Of a DNA stretch of 64,000 nt, positions 56,227-64,000 are shown in pieces; the stretch's first letter is position 1; every line of letters begins with the position of its first letter. Both the position numbers and the translations under genes were made by a program. The stretch comes from Candidatus Synechococcus calcipolaris G9 (GTDB taxonomy: Bacteria > Cyanobacteriota > Cyanobacteriia > Thermosynechococcales > Thermosynechococcaceae): positions 1,549,747-1,613,746 of the forward strand of contig NZ_JAKKUT010000002.1 in the NCBI RefSeq assembly GCF_029582805.1. The letters run 5' to 3'. The notes under the pieces were generated by a model. It saw only the letters and a program-made list of their open reading frames with translations, did no database searches and had not been told where the DNA came from.

Positions 56227-58089
56227 ATGGCTGTTAAGAACTCTCCCCAACCCCCCCGATCCCGACTGATTGGCAATATTTTGCTGTTAGCGGGATTAGT
56301 TTTTTTAAGCATTAATCTTCTTTTTCCCCAGATATTTAGTCAGGGGCCAGCCCAGGTTCCCTATAGTATGTTCATTCATCAGGTGCAAGAGGGGGATGTC
56401 ACCAGTGCCTATGTGGGTCAAAATCAAATTCGCTACCAACTCAAGGGCGATGAGAAAAACCCTGGACAAATTCTAGCAACCACACCAATTTTTGACTTGG
56501 AACTCCCTAAACTTTTAGAGGCAAAAGGGGTTGAATTTGCGGCGGCTCCTCCCCCAGGCAATCGCTGGTTTTTTAATATCTTAGGTTGGGTAATTCCACC
56601 GATTATTTTTGTGTTAGTTTTTCAGTTTTTTGCCAACCGTGGTGGCGGTGGCGGTGGTCCCCAGGGGGCCCTCTCCATTAGTAAGAGTAAAGCCAAGGTT
56701 TACGTGGAAGGCGATGCCCAGCGGATTACCTTTGAAGATGTGGCTGGGGTTGAGGAAGCGAAAACCGAACTGGTGGAAATTGTAGATTTCCTGAAAAATC
56801 CCCAACGCTATAACCAAATTGGGGCGCGGATTCCCAAGGGTGTGCTATTGGTGGGCCCCCCTGGAACGGGTAAAACCCTCTTGGCAAAGGCCGTGGCGGG
56901 GGAAGCAGGGGTATCCTTCTTCTCTATCTCTGGGTCAGAGTTTGTGGAGCTATTTGTGGGAGTGGGGTCGGCCCGGGTTCGGGATCTCTTTGAGCAGGCG
57001 AAAAAACAAGCCCCCTGTATCATCTTCATTGATGAACTGGATGCCATTGGGAAATCCCGTGCCACCGGTGGATTCTATGGTGGTAATGATGAGCGGGAAC
57101 AGACCCTCAATCAACTGTTGACGGAGATGGATGGGTTTGGAGATGCCGGAGCAACGGTTATTGTCTTAGCGGCAACGAACCGTCCCGAAAGTTTGGATCC
57201 GGCCCTGTTGCGGCCCGGTCGTTTCGATCGCCAAGTGTTAGTAGATCGCCCGGATTTGAGTGGGCGGGAAGCCATTTTGAAAATCCATGCCCAGAATGTG
57301 AAGTTAGACCCCAGTGTGGACTTAAAGGCGATCGCCACCCGTACCCCTGGCTTTGCAGGGGCCGACCTGGCAAACTTAGTGAATGAAGCGGCCCTGTTGG
57401 CGGCCCGAAATCAGCGGCAGTTGGTGGCCCAGGAAGATTTTGCCGAGGCGATCGAGCGAGTTGTGGCAGGTTTGGAGAAAAAAAGCCGGGTTCTCAACGA
57501 TAAAGAGAAAAAGATTGTTGCCTACCATGAAGTGGGCCATGCCATTGTCGGCTATGTGATGCCTGGGGGTGGCCGGGTTGAAAAAATCTCGATTATCCCC
57601 CGGGGGATGGCGGCCCTGGGGTATACGTTGCAGCTTCCCACCGAGGATCGGTTCCTGCTGGATGAAGCAGAACTGCGGGGCCAAATTGCCACCCTTCTGG
57701 GCGGGCGATCTGCGGAGGAAATCATCTTTGGCAGTATCACGACGGGGGCATCCAATGACCTGCAACGGGCTACGGATCTGGCAGAGCGAATGGTACGCAG
57801 TTATGGCATGAGTAAGGTACTCGGCCCCCTTGCCTTTGAAGAACAACGGGCCATGTTTTTGGGGGAAGGGGCCAATGGTCGCTCCATTAGTGAAGAAACG
57901 GCCCAAGCCATCGATCGCGAAGTTAAAGATATTGTGGAAATGGCTCACCAACAGGCCCTAGAGATTTTGAAGCGTAACCGTGATTTACTCGAAACCATCT
58001 CTGAAAAACTCTTAGAAAAAGAAGTCATTGAGGGAGAAACCTTACATGATCTCTTGGGCCAAGTCGCTAAAGAGGTTGCTGTTTCTTAG
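56227..58089 (+). CDS. ftsH: ATP-dependent zinc metalloprotease FtsH
   Basis: Membrane AAA+ protease that in cyanobacteria degrades damaged photosystem II D1 and other membrane proteins. From ATG 56227: two membrane helices (~10-32 and ~115-135) around a periplasmic domain, then AAA+ with Walker A 'GPPGTGKT', Walker B '[11 protein letters not shown]', SRH '[19 protein letters not shown]', and zinc site 'HEVGHAIVG'. 620 residues, usual length. The alternative start at 56209 is less family-like. Confidence 0.96.
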   Translation: MAVKNSPQPPRSRLIGNILLLAGLVFLSINLLFPQIFSQGPAQVPYSMFIHQVQEGDVTSAYVGQNQIRYQLKGDEKNPGQILATTPIFDLELPKLLEAKGVEFAAAPPPGNRWFFNILGWVIPPIIFVLVFQFFANRGGGGGGPQGALSISKSKAKVYVEGDAQRITFEDVAGVEEAKTELVEIVDFLKNPQRYNQIGARIPKGVLLVGPPGTGKTLLAKAVAGEAGVSFFSISGSEFVELFVGVGSARVRDLFEQAKKQAPCIIFIDELDAIGKSRATGGFYGGNDEREQTLNQLLTEMDGFGDAGATVIVLAATNRPESLDPALLRPGRFDRQVLVDRPDLSGREAILKIHAQNVKLDPSVDLKAIATRTPGFAGADLANLVNEAALLAARNQRQLVAQEDFAEAIERVVAGLEKKSRVLNDKEKKIVAYHEVGHAIVGYVMPGGGRVEKISIIPRGMAALGYTLQLPTEDRFLLDEAELRGQIATLLGGRSAEEIIFGSITTGASNDLQRATDLAERMVRSYGMSKVLGPLAFEEQRAMFLGEGANGRSISEETAQAIDREVKDIVEMAHQQALEILKRNRDLLETISEKLLEKEVIEGETLHDLLGQVAKEVAVS

Positions 58090-58126
58090 CCTGTCGCTGT
58101 TTCTTGCTTTAAGCAACGAGGGATTC

Positions 58127-58144
58127 GGCCAGGGATGCCTGGCC
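58127..58144. terminator. GGCCAGG-GATG-CCTGGCC hairpin
   Basis: A perfect seven-base stem with a GATG loop, 38 bp after the ftsH stop and 32 bp before the methyltransferase start. There is no T-run, so it may be a weak terminator, an RNA-stability element or part of the downstream leader. Confidence 0.45.
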
Positions 58145-58175
58145 AGAAATAAAATAATCCTTGAGGAGGATTAAT

Positions 58176-59006
58176 ATGCAAATGTCCCCAGTGATGCGCT
58201 ATCACAATGCGGCACTGAAGTATTACTTGGCCTTGACCGAATCCCCCTATCTCCACTACGGGTATTGGGCATCCTCTCCCCAGCTAGAGGAACTGACCCT
58301 GCCCAATTTTCGCCTTGCCCAAAGACACTATGCCGAAAAATTGTTTGGTTTTATTCCCGAAACCGTTCAGAGAATTTTAGATGTGGGTTGCGGAGTGGGT
58401 GGCAATGCTAAAAATCTTTTAGACCAGGGATTTGATGTGGATGGCTTGGCTCCCGATCCCTTCCAAAAGGATAAATTTCTCACCACAACCCAAGACCGGG
58501 CAACATTTCATCTCAGCCGCTTTGAGGATTTCACTGCCAAGGATCCCTATGATCTAATTTTTCTGAGTGAAAGCAGTCAGTATATGGGTGTGAGCGATAT
58601 GGCCACCGCTGCCCATCGGAATGTGAATGCTCAGGGGTATCTACTTTTGGCGGACATGATGCGATCTGACATTGACTATACAGAGGGGATTTTTTCTGGC
58701 TGTCATGCCACGACGGACGTAGAAGAAGCCTTGAAGTCTGCGGGTTTTAAGTTGATCCGTTGTGAGGATATTTCGTTGCAAATTGCCCCAACCTTGGATC
58801 TGTGCATCGAAAAACTCAGGATTTATGGCTTTAGTACCCTCAACTATATTGCCGATGTCCTGGAAATTGCCGTGCCTCCTATTTATATCTTTTTGCGTTG
58901 GGCCTACCGAAAATGGCTGAAGGCGACCCTCATAGAAGGCCTAAATGCTCGCCGTATTTTTGATCAACATCTCTGCTATCAAATTCAACTGTGGCAGTTG
59001 GCTTAA
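58176..59006 (+). CDS. SAM-dependent methyltransferase
   Basis: 276 residues from ATG 58176, behind an excellent GAGGAGG ribosome site. Class I SAM-binding motif 'ILDVGCGVGGNAKNLL' and 'YDLIFLSESSQYM' are clear. The N-terminus ('SPYLHYGYW') resembles small-molecule or lipid methyltransferases. A C-terminal hydrophobic patch ('YIFLRWAYRKW') may contact membrane. Substrate unknown. Stop overlaps the convergent ictB stop by four bases. Confidence 0.85.
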   Translation: MQMSPVMRYHNAALKYYLALTESPYLHYGYWASSPQLEELTLPNFRLAQRHYAEKLFGFIPETVQRILDVGCGVGGNAKNLLDQGFDVDGLAPDPFQKDKFLTTTQDRATFHLSRFEDFTAKDPYDLIFLSESSQYMGVSDMATAAHRNVNAQGYLLLADMMRSDIDYTEGIFSGCHATTDVEEALKSAGFKLIRCEDISLQIAPTLDLCIEKLRIYGFSTLNYIADVLEIAVPPIYIFLRWAYRKWLKATLIEGLNARRIFDQHLCYQIQLWQLA

Positions 59007-60394
59007 TCTGACCGGGAGCTAGGGGCAGGCATTTCCCTAGAACTGACTATCTCCGTAGAACTGACAATAATCGCTACCATCAACCACCACAGAGTTGCTA
59101 CTTCCGGGCGATACCAAATGGTATCCACCAAACCATGGGTGAGCATTCCCGCCACGGTGGAAAGGGCAGCAATGAGCCAAAAGAGTTCCCGACTGCCGCG
59201 ATCTCGCAGCGTAATTAATCCTCGCCAACCGCGATCGCCCAGTACCACTAAAAACCATAGGAATACAGTAAAGCCAATGATCCCCACTTCCACGAGGAGT
59301 TCTAAAAAGATCGAGTAGGCACTCAGGGCCGTAAAGCGGGTACTGGTCTGAAATAGTGGATAGACGCGATTAAAGGCATCATTGCCGGGGCCAATCCCTA
59401 ACCAGGGGCGATCGCGGATCATCGCTTCTACCGCAGTCCAGACATTGATCCGAAAATTATTACTACTATCTCCCCGGGCCACAAAAATACTGGCCACTCG
59501 TTCCCGTAGGGCGGGGACAACTAGCACGGCGGCTACCAGAAAAAGACCTAACCCCGAAAGGAGCAGGAGAATCCCCCAGCGTTGCCAAAAGCGAGGTAAA
59601 CGGGGTAACAGCCACACCAGGAGCAGAAGAGCCATGGTCAGGAGGGTGGCAACCAGGCCCAGCCAGCCCCCGCGACTGAAGGTCAACACTAGACTGGAGC
59701 CATTTAAGACCAGCATTACCACCGCCAGAAGTTTGGGTAACCAGCCCCGCCAAGCGAAGATAGCCGCTCCACTCAAGGGAATTGCTGGCAAAAGATAACC
59801 CGCCAACAGATTGGGATTGCCGAGAAAACTATAGACGCGGGTGACATTGGCTAAGGAGGACTCGGGGTCTGTCCAGGTAGCCAAGGGTTCTGCCCCAAAA
59901 AACCACTGTCGCATGGCTTCAACACTCACGGCAAGGGCAACCAATAGATAGACCGTAATTACCTGCGATCGCCGTTGGGGACTACGGAGGGTACGCTCGG
60001 CCAGGGCAAAAAAGGCCAGATATAGACTAAGTTTGGCCAACCCTATGAGAGCGGCGGATTTCACCGGCGACAGACCCGTTGCCAGCAGGGCAATGCCCCA
60101 AAACACGGTAATGAGTAAATGCACCCCAGAAAGCCGTCCCTGGGATGGCTCAACTAGGGTCCAAAGTAACCAAAAACCAGTACAGGCAACCAATAACATC
60201 CCGATCATCGTGGTGGGCACAAAGGGAGCCAATATTAAAACCAATGAGAGAAGAATACTGGCGATTGCCCCCGCCCAGGGCCAGATCACGCTTCCCCGCC
60301 GCCAGCCCTGAAACAGGCCCACCAACTGCCCCACCCAACTGGCCGATCGCCAATCTTCCATGGGAATCGTTCTCAGGGTGAATTGCTGCCACAT
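59003..60394 (-). CDS. ictB: IctB/O-antigen-ligase-like membrane protein
   Basis: 463 residues, about ten helices. The conserved 'SFLGNPNLLAGYLLPAIPL' and 'GRGDSSNNFRINVW'-type segments ('ARGDSSNNFRINVW' here) and 'DRPWLGIGPGNDAFNRVYP' match Synechococcus IctB, once proposed in bicarbonate accumulation. The fold belongs to the O-antigen ligase (Wzy_C) family, so an inorganic-carbon role is not settled. Confidence 0.88.
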   Translation of the reverse strand: MWQQFTLRTIPMEDWRSASWVGQLVGLFQGWRRGSVIWPWAGAIASILLSLVLILAPFVPTTMIGMLLVACTGFWLLWTLVEPSQGRLSGVHLLITVFWGIALLATGLSPVKSAALIGLAKLSLYLAFFALAERTLRSPQRRSQVITVYLLVALAVSVEAMRQWFFGAEPLATWTDPESSLANVTRVYSFLGNPNLLAGYLLPAIPLSGAAIFAWRGWLPKLLAVVMLVLNGSSLVLTFSRGGWLGLVATLLTMALLLLVWLLPRLPRFWQRWGILLLLSGLGLFLVAAVLVVPALRERVASIFVARGDSSNNFRINVWTAVEAMIRDRPWLGIGPGNDAFNRVYPLFQTSTRFTALSAYSIFLELLVEVGIIGFTVFLWFLVVLGDRGWRGLITLRDRGSRELFWLIAALSTVAGMLTHGLVDTIWYRPEVATLWWLMVAIIVSSTEIVSSREMPAPSSRSD

Positions 60395-60489
60395 GATGCC
60401 CTTTCTCCAATAGTCCTGGAACAGTTTAATTGCGTGTATTGTGTATATTTACTGTGTATATTGCCTACTTAGACCTTGCCGGCTAGGCG

Positions 60490-61596
60490 TTATCCCCTAG
60501 CCATAGTAGCCATAGACGGTGCCAGAGACGGTGTGAGTGGGGGTTCCCCTAGGGGAGAGCCATCGGCAGTTTCGAGGACAAATCCAGCATCGGCAATCAT
60601 CTGCCAGTCCTGCTCAGCCCCTTGACCGGCGGTGGTTAAGTAATCCCCGACAAAAATCGAATTAGCGGCATAGAGTCCCAAGGGTTGCAGCCATCGCAGA
60701 TGAACCTCCCGACCTCCGGCCATGCGAATTTCTTGACTAGGCAGTAAAAACCGAAACAGGGCTAAAATCCGCAGGCAATGGCGAGGCGTTAAGGTAGATT
60801 GCTCCGCCATGGGCGTTCCCGGTATCGGAATCAAAAAGTTGATCGGTACACTGGTGACCCCTAGACTCCGCAGAGATAGGGCCATATCTACTACATCTTC
60901 GTTGGATTCTCCCATCCCTAAGATGCCCCCAGAACAGGTACTAATTTTAGCCGCCTGAATCTGTTCAAGGGTTTCTTGGCGATCGCCGTAGGTATGGGTG
61001 GTACAGATTTGATCATGGTAGTTGGCCGAGGTATTCAGGTTGTGATTCACCCGATCCACGCCCGCTGCCGCTAGTTGTTGGGTTTGCTCAGCACTCAAGA
61101 GACCCAGACAGGCACAGACCTTAAGATCGGTGGTAGTTTTAATGGTTTCAATCGCATCCAAGACCCGATTAAACGTCCCTTCATTGGGCGATCGCCCGGA
61201 GATCACCAGACAAAAGGTTCCTGCCTTCAGGGCCTGGGCCCGTTCCGCCGCCGCGAGAATTTTCTCCTTGGCTAAGAGGGGATACTTTTCAATGCCTGCT
61301 GTGGAGATTTTTGACTGGGAGCAATAATGGCAGTCTTCAGGACATAGGCCACTCTGGGCATTCAGGAGGTAATGTAAACGCACCCGATTCCCCCAGTAAT
61401 GCCGCCGCACCCGATAGGCCGCCGCCAATTGATCCAAAATCGCTTCATCCGGGGCCGTGAGAACCCTAAGAGCTTGTTCCCGACTAGGGATGTCTCCCCC
61501 TAGGGCGATCGTGGCTAGGTCTTGCCAAAGGTTTGTATCTAAAGCAGGGTTTGAATCTGGATCAAAATCTGAACCAATGAGTAGGGGCATTCCCAT
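60490..61596 (-). CDS. bioB: Biotin synthase
   Basis: Radical SAM enzyme inserting sulfur into dethiobiotin. '[13 protein letters not shown]' holds the CxxxCxxC cluster ligands; 'YNHNLNTS' is represented here by '[16 protein letters not shown]', and '[10 protein letters not shown]' and '[13 protein letters not shown]' follow. ATG 61596 has an AGGA site and is used; the longer frame to 61662 adds a poor N-terminus. bioB stands alone. Confidence 0.95.
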   Translation of the reverse strand: MGMPLLIGSDFDPDSNPALDTNLWQDLATIALGGDIPSREQALRVLTAPDEAILDQLAAAYRVRRHYWGNRVRLHYLLNAQSGLCPEDCHYCSQSKISTAGIEKYPLLAKEKILAAAERAQALKAGTFCLVISGRSPNEGTFNRVLDAIETIKTTTDLKVCACLGLLSAEQTQQLAAAGVDRVNHNLNTSANYHDQICTTHTYGDRQETLEQIQAAKISTCSGGILGMGESNEDVVDMALSLRSLGVTSVPINFLIPIPGTPMAEQSTLTPRHCLRILALFRFLLPSQEIRMAGGREVHLRWLQPLGLYAANSIFVGDYLTTAGQGAEQDWQMIADAGFVLETADGSPLGEPPLTPSLAPSMATMARG

Positions 61597-61688
61597 AAAA
61601 TTCCTGAGAGTCCAAACTATTTTCCCCCTATTCTGGGCCGCAACGATAGTACCTGCCAACAAATCCAGGAAAAACCCGAGGCGATCGC

Positions 61689-62030
61689 CTATAGATCGTT
61701 GTAAAACAGCCCTTCCCAGCGGGTGCGTAATCCCTCCAGTTTACCAACTCGGGCCAATAGCAAGTGATTACAATTTTCCGGTTCCAGTTGGCCCGCCCAG
61801 TATTTAATTTTTTCTGGATTATTGACCCAGAAATTCATCACTGTATTAATGGCTTGCTGGACATGCCAATGTCGCCGTTGGGAAATATCTTCCACAGAAC
61901 TGACAAACGTATCTAAGGTACAGTGGTGAACCCCCAGGTATTCAATGTCCTGTTCCTGGGCATAAATTTCTTGCTCCTGGAGCAGCTTAATTACGGGGGA
62001 AATACCAAGAATTTCAAATACAAATGCCAT
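61689..62030 (-). CDS. Conserved-looking hypothetical protein
   Basis: 113 residues starting [12 protein letters not shown]. Mixed alpha/beta, no membrane helix, rich in His/Trp near the middle ('[14 protein letters not shown]') and ending 'WEGLFYNDL'. Codon use and HIP1 content nearby match the core genome, so it is probably a real gene of a cyanobacterial family I do not recognise. Same strand as bioB, 92 bp upstream of it. Confidence 0.65.
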   Translation of the reverse strand: MAFVFEILGISPVIKLLQEQEIYAQEQDIEYLGVHHCTLDTFVSSVEDISQRRHWHVQQAINTVMNFWVNNPEKIKYWAGQLEPENCNHLLLARVGKLEGLRTRWEGLFYNDL

Positions 62031-62445
62031 AATCCCTCCCGACCAAACAGGCTTACAGATTTATAAAAAAAGTTACCTTGACTTATGCTGGACTGTCTTT
62101 ACTCAACCCCAATAGTTTTGGTTTGGCGACTATTATAGACACCCCAGCTAGGTTTGTCCTGTTCCTGTTGAACGTTTCCAATTATCCACCGCAATTATAG
62201 CTGTCGCCTCTTCTCTTAGACAGCTTGTAGAGCTTGAGCATCTAGCACGGTTAATTCGATGACCATTTTCCTAGACCTCATAAAAGATACTAGGCAATGA
62301 CCTAAAAGCTAGTTAAGCTGTTTTATCCGCTTCTACCAATTTTCTACCGTTTCTTTATCAAAAGTAGAAGATTCCATTAAAGGAAAAGATATTTAGAAAG
62401 TTAGCAGAAGCTTTGTAACCCTTTCCTAGACTTGCTTTGATGAGA
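62031..62445. other. Intergenic region upstream of tRNA-Val, no gene seen
   Basis: 415 bp, A/T-rich. One 16-codon minus-strand frame near 62215-62265 is too short to support. Contains the promoter of the hypothetical gene and sequence beyond the 3' end of the tRNA; nothing else is evident. Confidence 0.4.
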
Positions 62446-62517
<72 letters not shown>

Positions 62518-62876
62518 CTAACATTTTCTTCATCCAATCGCGAGACGATTATAGATGGAGATTCCTGTCTTTAATTATTTTTCAATGGTGCCAGCGACTC
62601 TTGCGAGTAGGTTTTTGCCCTTAGAATCCAGTTATGGATATCCTGTAGGGGTCATCACTTGAACTGACAAGTATTAACTTTATCATGAAATTACCCATCT
62701 TGGGGCTGTTACGTTCTCTATGGCTCCCCAATGTGGCTAGGCAATGTTCCTCACTTCGCGCTCGGCTACTTCTCCCAGTTAAACTGAAGTTAGGGCTGGA
62801 GGACGGCGAAGTTCCTTAATAGCCTGAAATTGAGTCTCAGTCTAGATTAAGTGCCAGAAATTAAGGCATTTTTGCA
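62518..62876. other. Intergenic region, no gene seen
   Basis: 359 bp between tRNA-Val and the HExxH gene. Holds both promoters. A moderately structured segment (62700-62830) was considered as a small RNA but matches no known class that I can recall. Confidence 0.35.
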
Positions 62877-64000
62877 ATGACCCAACCCGGAGCATCTACG
62901 CCTCAGCTACGCCGTGCGGCAGCCCAAGGAGATCTGGCTGCTATTACTCTGTTGTTGAATCGATCGCTGGAGCCACAACACACCCAAGTCACGGCTCGGA
63001 TCCAAGGTCATTGTCTACACCTACGACTAGACGCAACAAAATTACCTACGGCGGCAATCTGTGTCACCCTCCTAGCTAGGGAGTTAAAAGCATGGTCACT
63101 CCAACCTGCCTTCACGGCCATGATTGACGGCTATGAAAACCTCGCTAAGGAACCTCAATGGTCTGAGCAACTAGATTTGACCAGTAGAAGTAAATTAGAA
63201 TCCATTGCCCAGGGATTCCACCGGCCCCATGCTTCCGCCTTGCCTCAGGAGTCGCCATTACCAGCGGCGAGATCCCCCCAGTACCTAGATATTGCGTCAA
63301 TTGAGCAACGGCGGGAAGAATTTGGCATTCCAGTGCAAGCCATCGATCGCCTCGGTTGGCAGACCATGGGGGCAGGTCTATTTCTGGCACTGCTTTTACT
63401 CGCTTCTGAGCAGGTCACATTTCTATTTAGTCCCCTGATCACGTTGATTCATGAACTGGGCCATGCGGCAACGGCTTGGTTTTTTGGTTATCCGGCTATT
63501 CCTGCCTTTGATTTTATGTATGGTGGCGGGGTCACGGTTCATGGCGATCGCGTCCCCCTGATCCTATGGCTTGTTTATGGTGGCATTGCCTTTCTGTTTT
63601 ACGTTTATCGCCGGAATCGCCTCACCCTGACCGTTCTCCTGATTACGACTATTTTTTATACGTGGTGGGCCATTGGTTCAACCCACGAAATGCTATTTGT
63701 TGCCATGGGCCATGGGTTTGAAATCATCTTTTCAGGTATCTTTCTGTATCGCGGCCTGAGTGGCTATGGCTGCCGTTATCCGATTGAGCGTCCCCTGTAC
63801 GGCATGATTGGTTTCTTTACGGTACTGTACAACCTGCGATTTGCTTGGCGGCTCCAGTTCGATCAGGTACAGCGGCAAATGTATCTCTATGGAAAAGGGA
63901 GCATTGATCATGATTTTGTGCGATTAGCCCGAGATTTTTTTCAGACGGACTTGAGTACGGTGGCCGCGGTATTTTGGTGGCTCATGATATTGACCCCGGT
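62877..64000 (+). CDS. Membrane HExxH metallopeptidase-like protein (3' end outside window)
   Basis: Open frame from ATG 62877 to the right edge, 374 codons, no stop. The first ~165 residues are soluble: an ankyrin-like start ('LRRAAAQGDLAAITLLLN') then a domain with 'RIQGHCLHLRL'. Several membrane helices follow, the first containing 'LITLIHELGHAATAWFFG', where His192-Glu-x-x-His is a zinc-peptidase motif as in M50 site-2 proteases. The rest of the M50 signature (e.g. the later NxxPxxxxDG) lies outside the window if present, so catalytic activity is unproven. Confidence 0.7.
   Translation, partial: MTQPGASTPQLRRAAAQGDLAAITLLLNRSLEPQHTQVTARIQGHCLHLRLDATKLPTAAICVTLLARELKAWSLQPAFTAMIDGYENLAKEPQWSEQLDLTSRSKLESIAQGFHRPHASALPQESPLPAARSPQYLDIASIEQRREEFGIPVQAIDRLGWQTMGAGLFLALLLLASEQVTFLFSPLITLIHELGHAATAWFFGYPAIPAFDFMYGGGVTVHGDRVPLILWLVYGGIAFLFYVYRRNRLTLTVLLITTIFYTWWAIGSTHEMLFVAMGHGFEIIFSGIFLYRGLSGYGCRYPIERPLYGMIGFFTVLYNLRFAWRLQFDQVQRQMYLYGKGSIDHDFVRLARDFFQTDLSTVAAVFWWLMILTP

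Noticed and set aside
57376..57951. 191-codon minus-strand ORF in ftsH
   Set aside because: Antisense of the conserved protease domain.
62700..62830. Possible structured small RNA
   Set aside because: Lacks the conserved sequence of SRP RNA, 6S RNA or tmRNA; pairing is no more than expected by chance by eye.

Overview
The window is chromosomal DNA of a cyanobacterium. It carries cyanophycin synthetase and cyanophycinase, a cyanobacterial AbrB regulator, a high-light-inducible one-helix protein, an IctB-type membrane protein, the DUF3038/DUF4335, DUF751 and DUF760 families, SLH-OprB porins, and many copies of the HIP1 palindrome GCGATCGC. Gene content resembles unicellular Synechococcus/Thermosynechococcus-type genomes, but I cannot name the species from sequence alone.

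Layout. 1-6.4 kb: a truncated antitoxin-like gene at the edge, a MAPEG protein, the cphB-cphA nitrogen-storage operon, a diguanylate cyclase with an ethylene-receptor-like sensor, a YbjN protein and an orphan Phd-type antitoxin. 6.5-9.5 kb: a zinc uptake operon (znuA-znuC-znuB) behind a Zur/Fur-type palindrome. 9.5-13.2 kb: an accessory island bounded by two ~115 bp direct repeats. It contains integron-type attC sites, an OLD-like AAA-TOPRIM gene, an unknown ORF, a second MITE-like element and a PIN toxin-antitoxin pair. I see no integrase, so it looks like a cassette cluster lacking integrase (CALIN). 13.2-17.4 kb: aroE, DUF4335/DUF3038 (with two poly-C frameshifts), DUF751 and a pentapeptide protein. 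17.7-29.7 kb: hpsJ-like, putA, miaE, an sdhB-Hlip-ABC ATPase run, cyAbrB, coaX, DUF760, a lipoprotein and an SDR-CIA30 fusion. 29.8-35.4 kb: a LOV hybrid histidine kinase and uvrB. 35.4-36.7 kb: a second small accessory block with BrnT/BrnA and DUF433/DUF5615 toxin-antitoxin pairs. 36.8-41 kb: two tandem porins. 41.3-52.4 kb: hemW, trpB, an ECF sigma/anti-sigma/Spy-like cluster, ilvB with a C-terminal zinc ribbon, clpP, a GH116 glycosidase and ftsY. 52.5-64 kb: tRNA-Arg, an adenylate cyclase with an overlapping SLH lipoprotein, ftsH, a methyltransferase, ictB, bioB, tRNA-Val and a membrane HExxH protein that runs off the window.

Functional threads. Nitrogen storage and amino-acid turnover (cphA/B, putA), amino-acid and cofactor biosynthesis (aroE, trpB, ilvB, bioB, coaX, hemW), envelope and stress control (ECF sigma module, FtsH, ClpP, porins), and signalling by light, second messengers and possibly ethylene (LOV kinase, GGDEF protein, cyclase) are standard housekeeping. 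The most unusual part is the 9.5-13.2 kb island, where an integron-like cassette cluster carries a candidate defence nuclease and an unidentified ORF.
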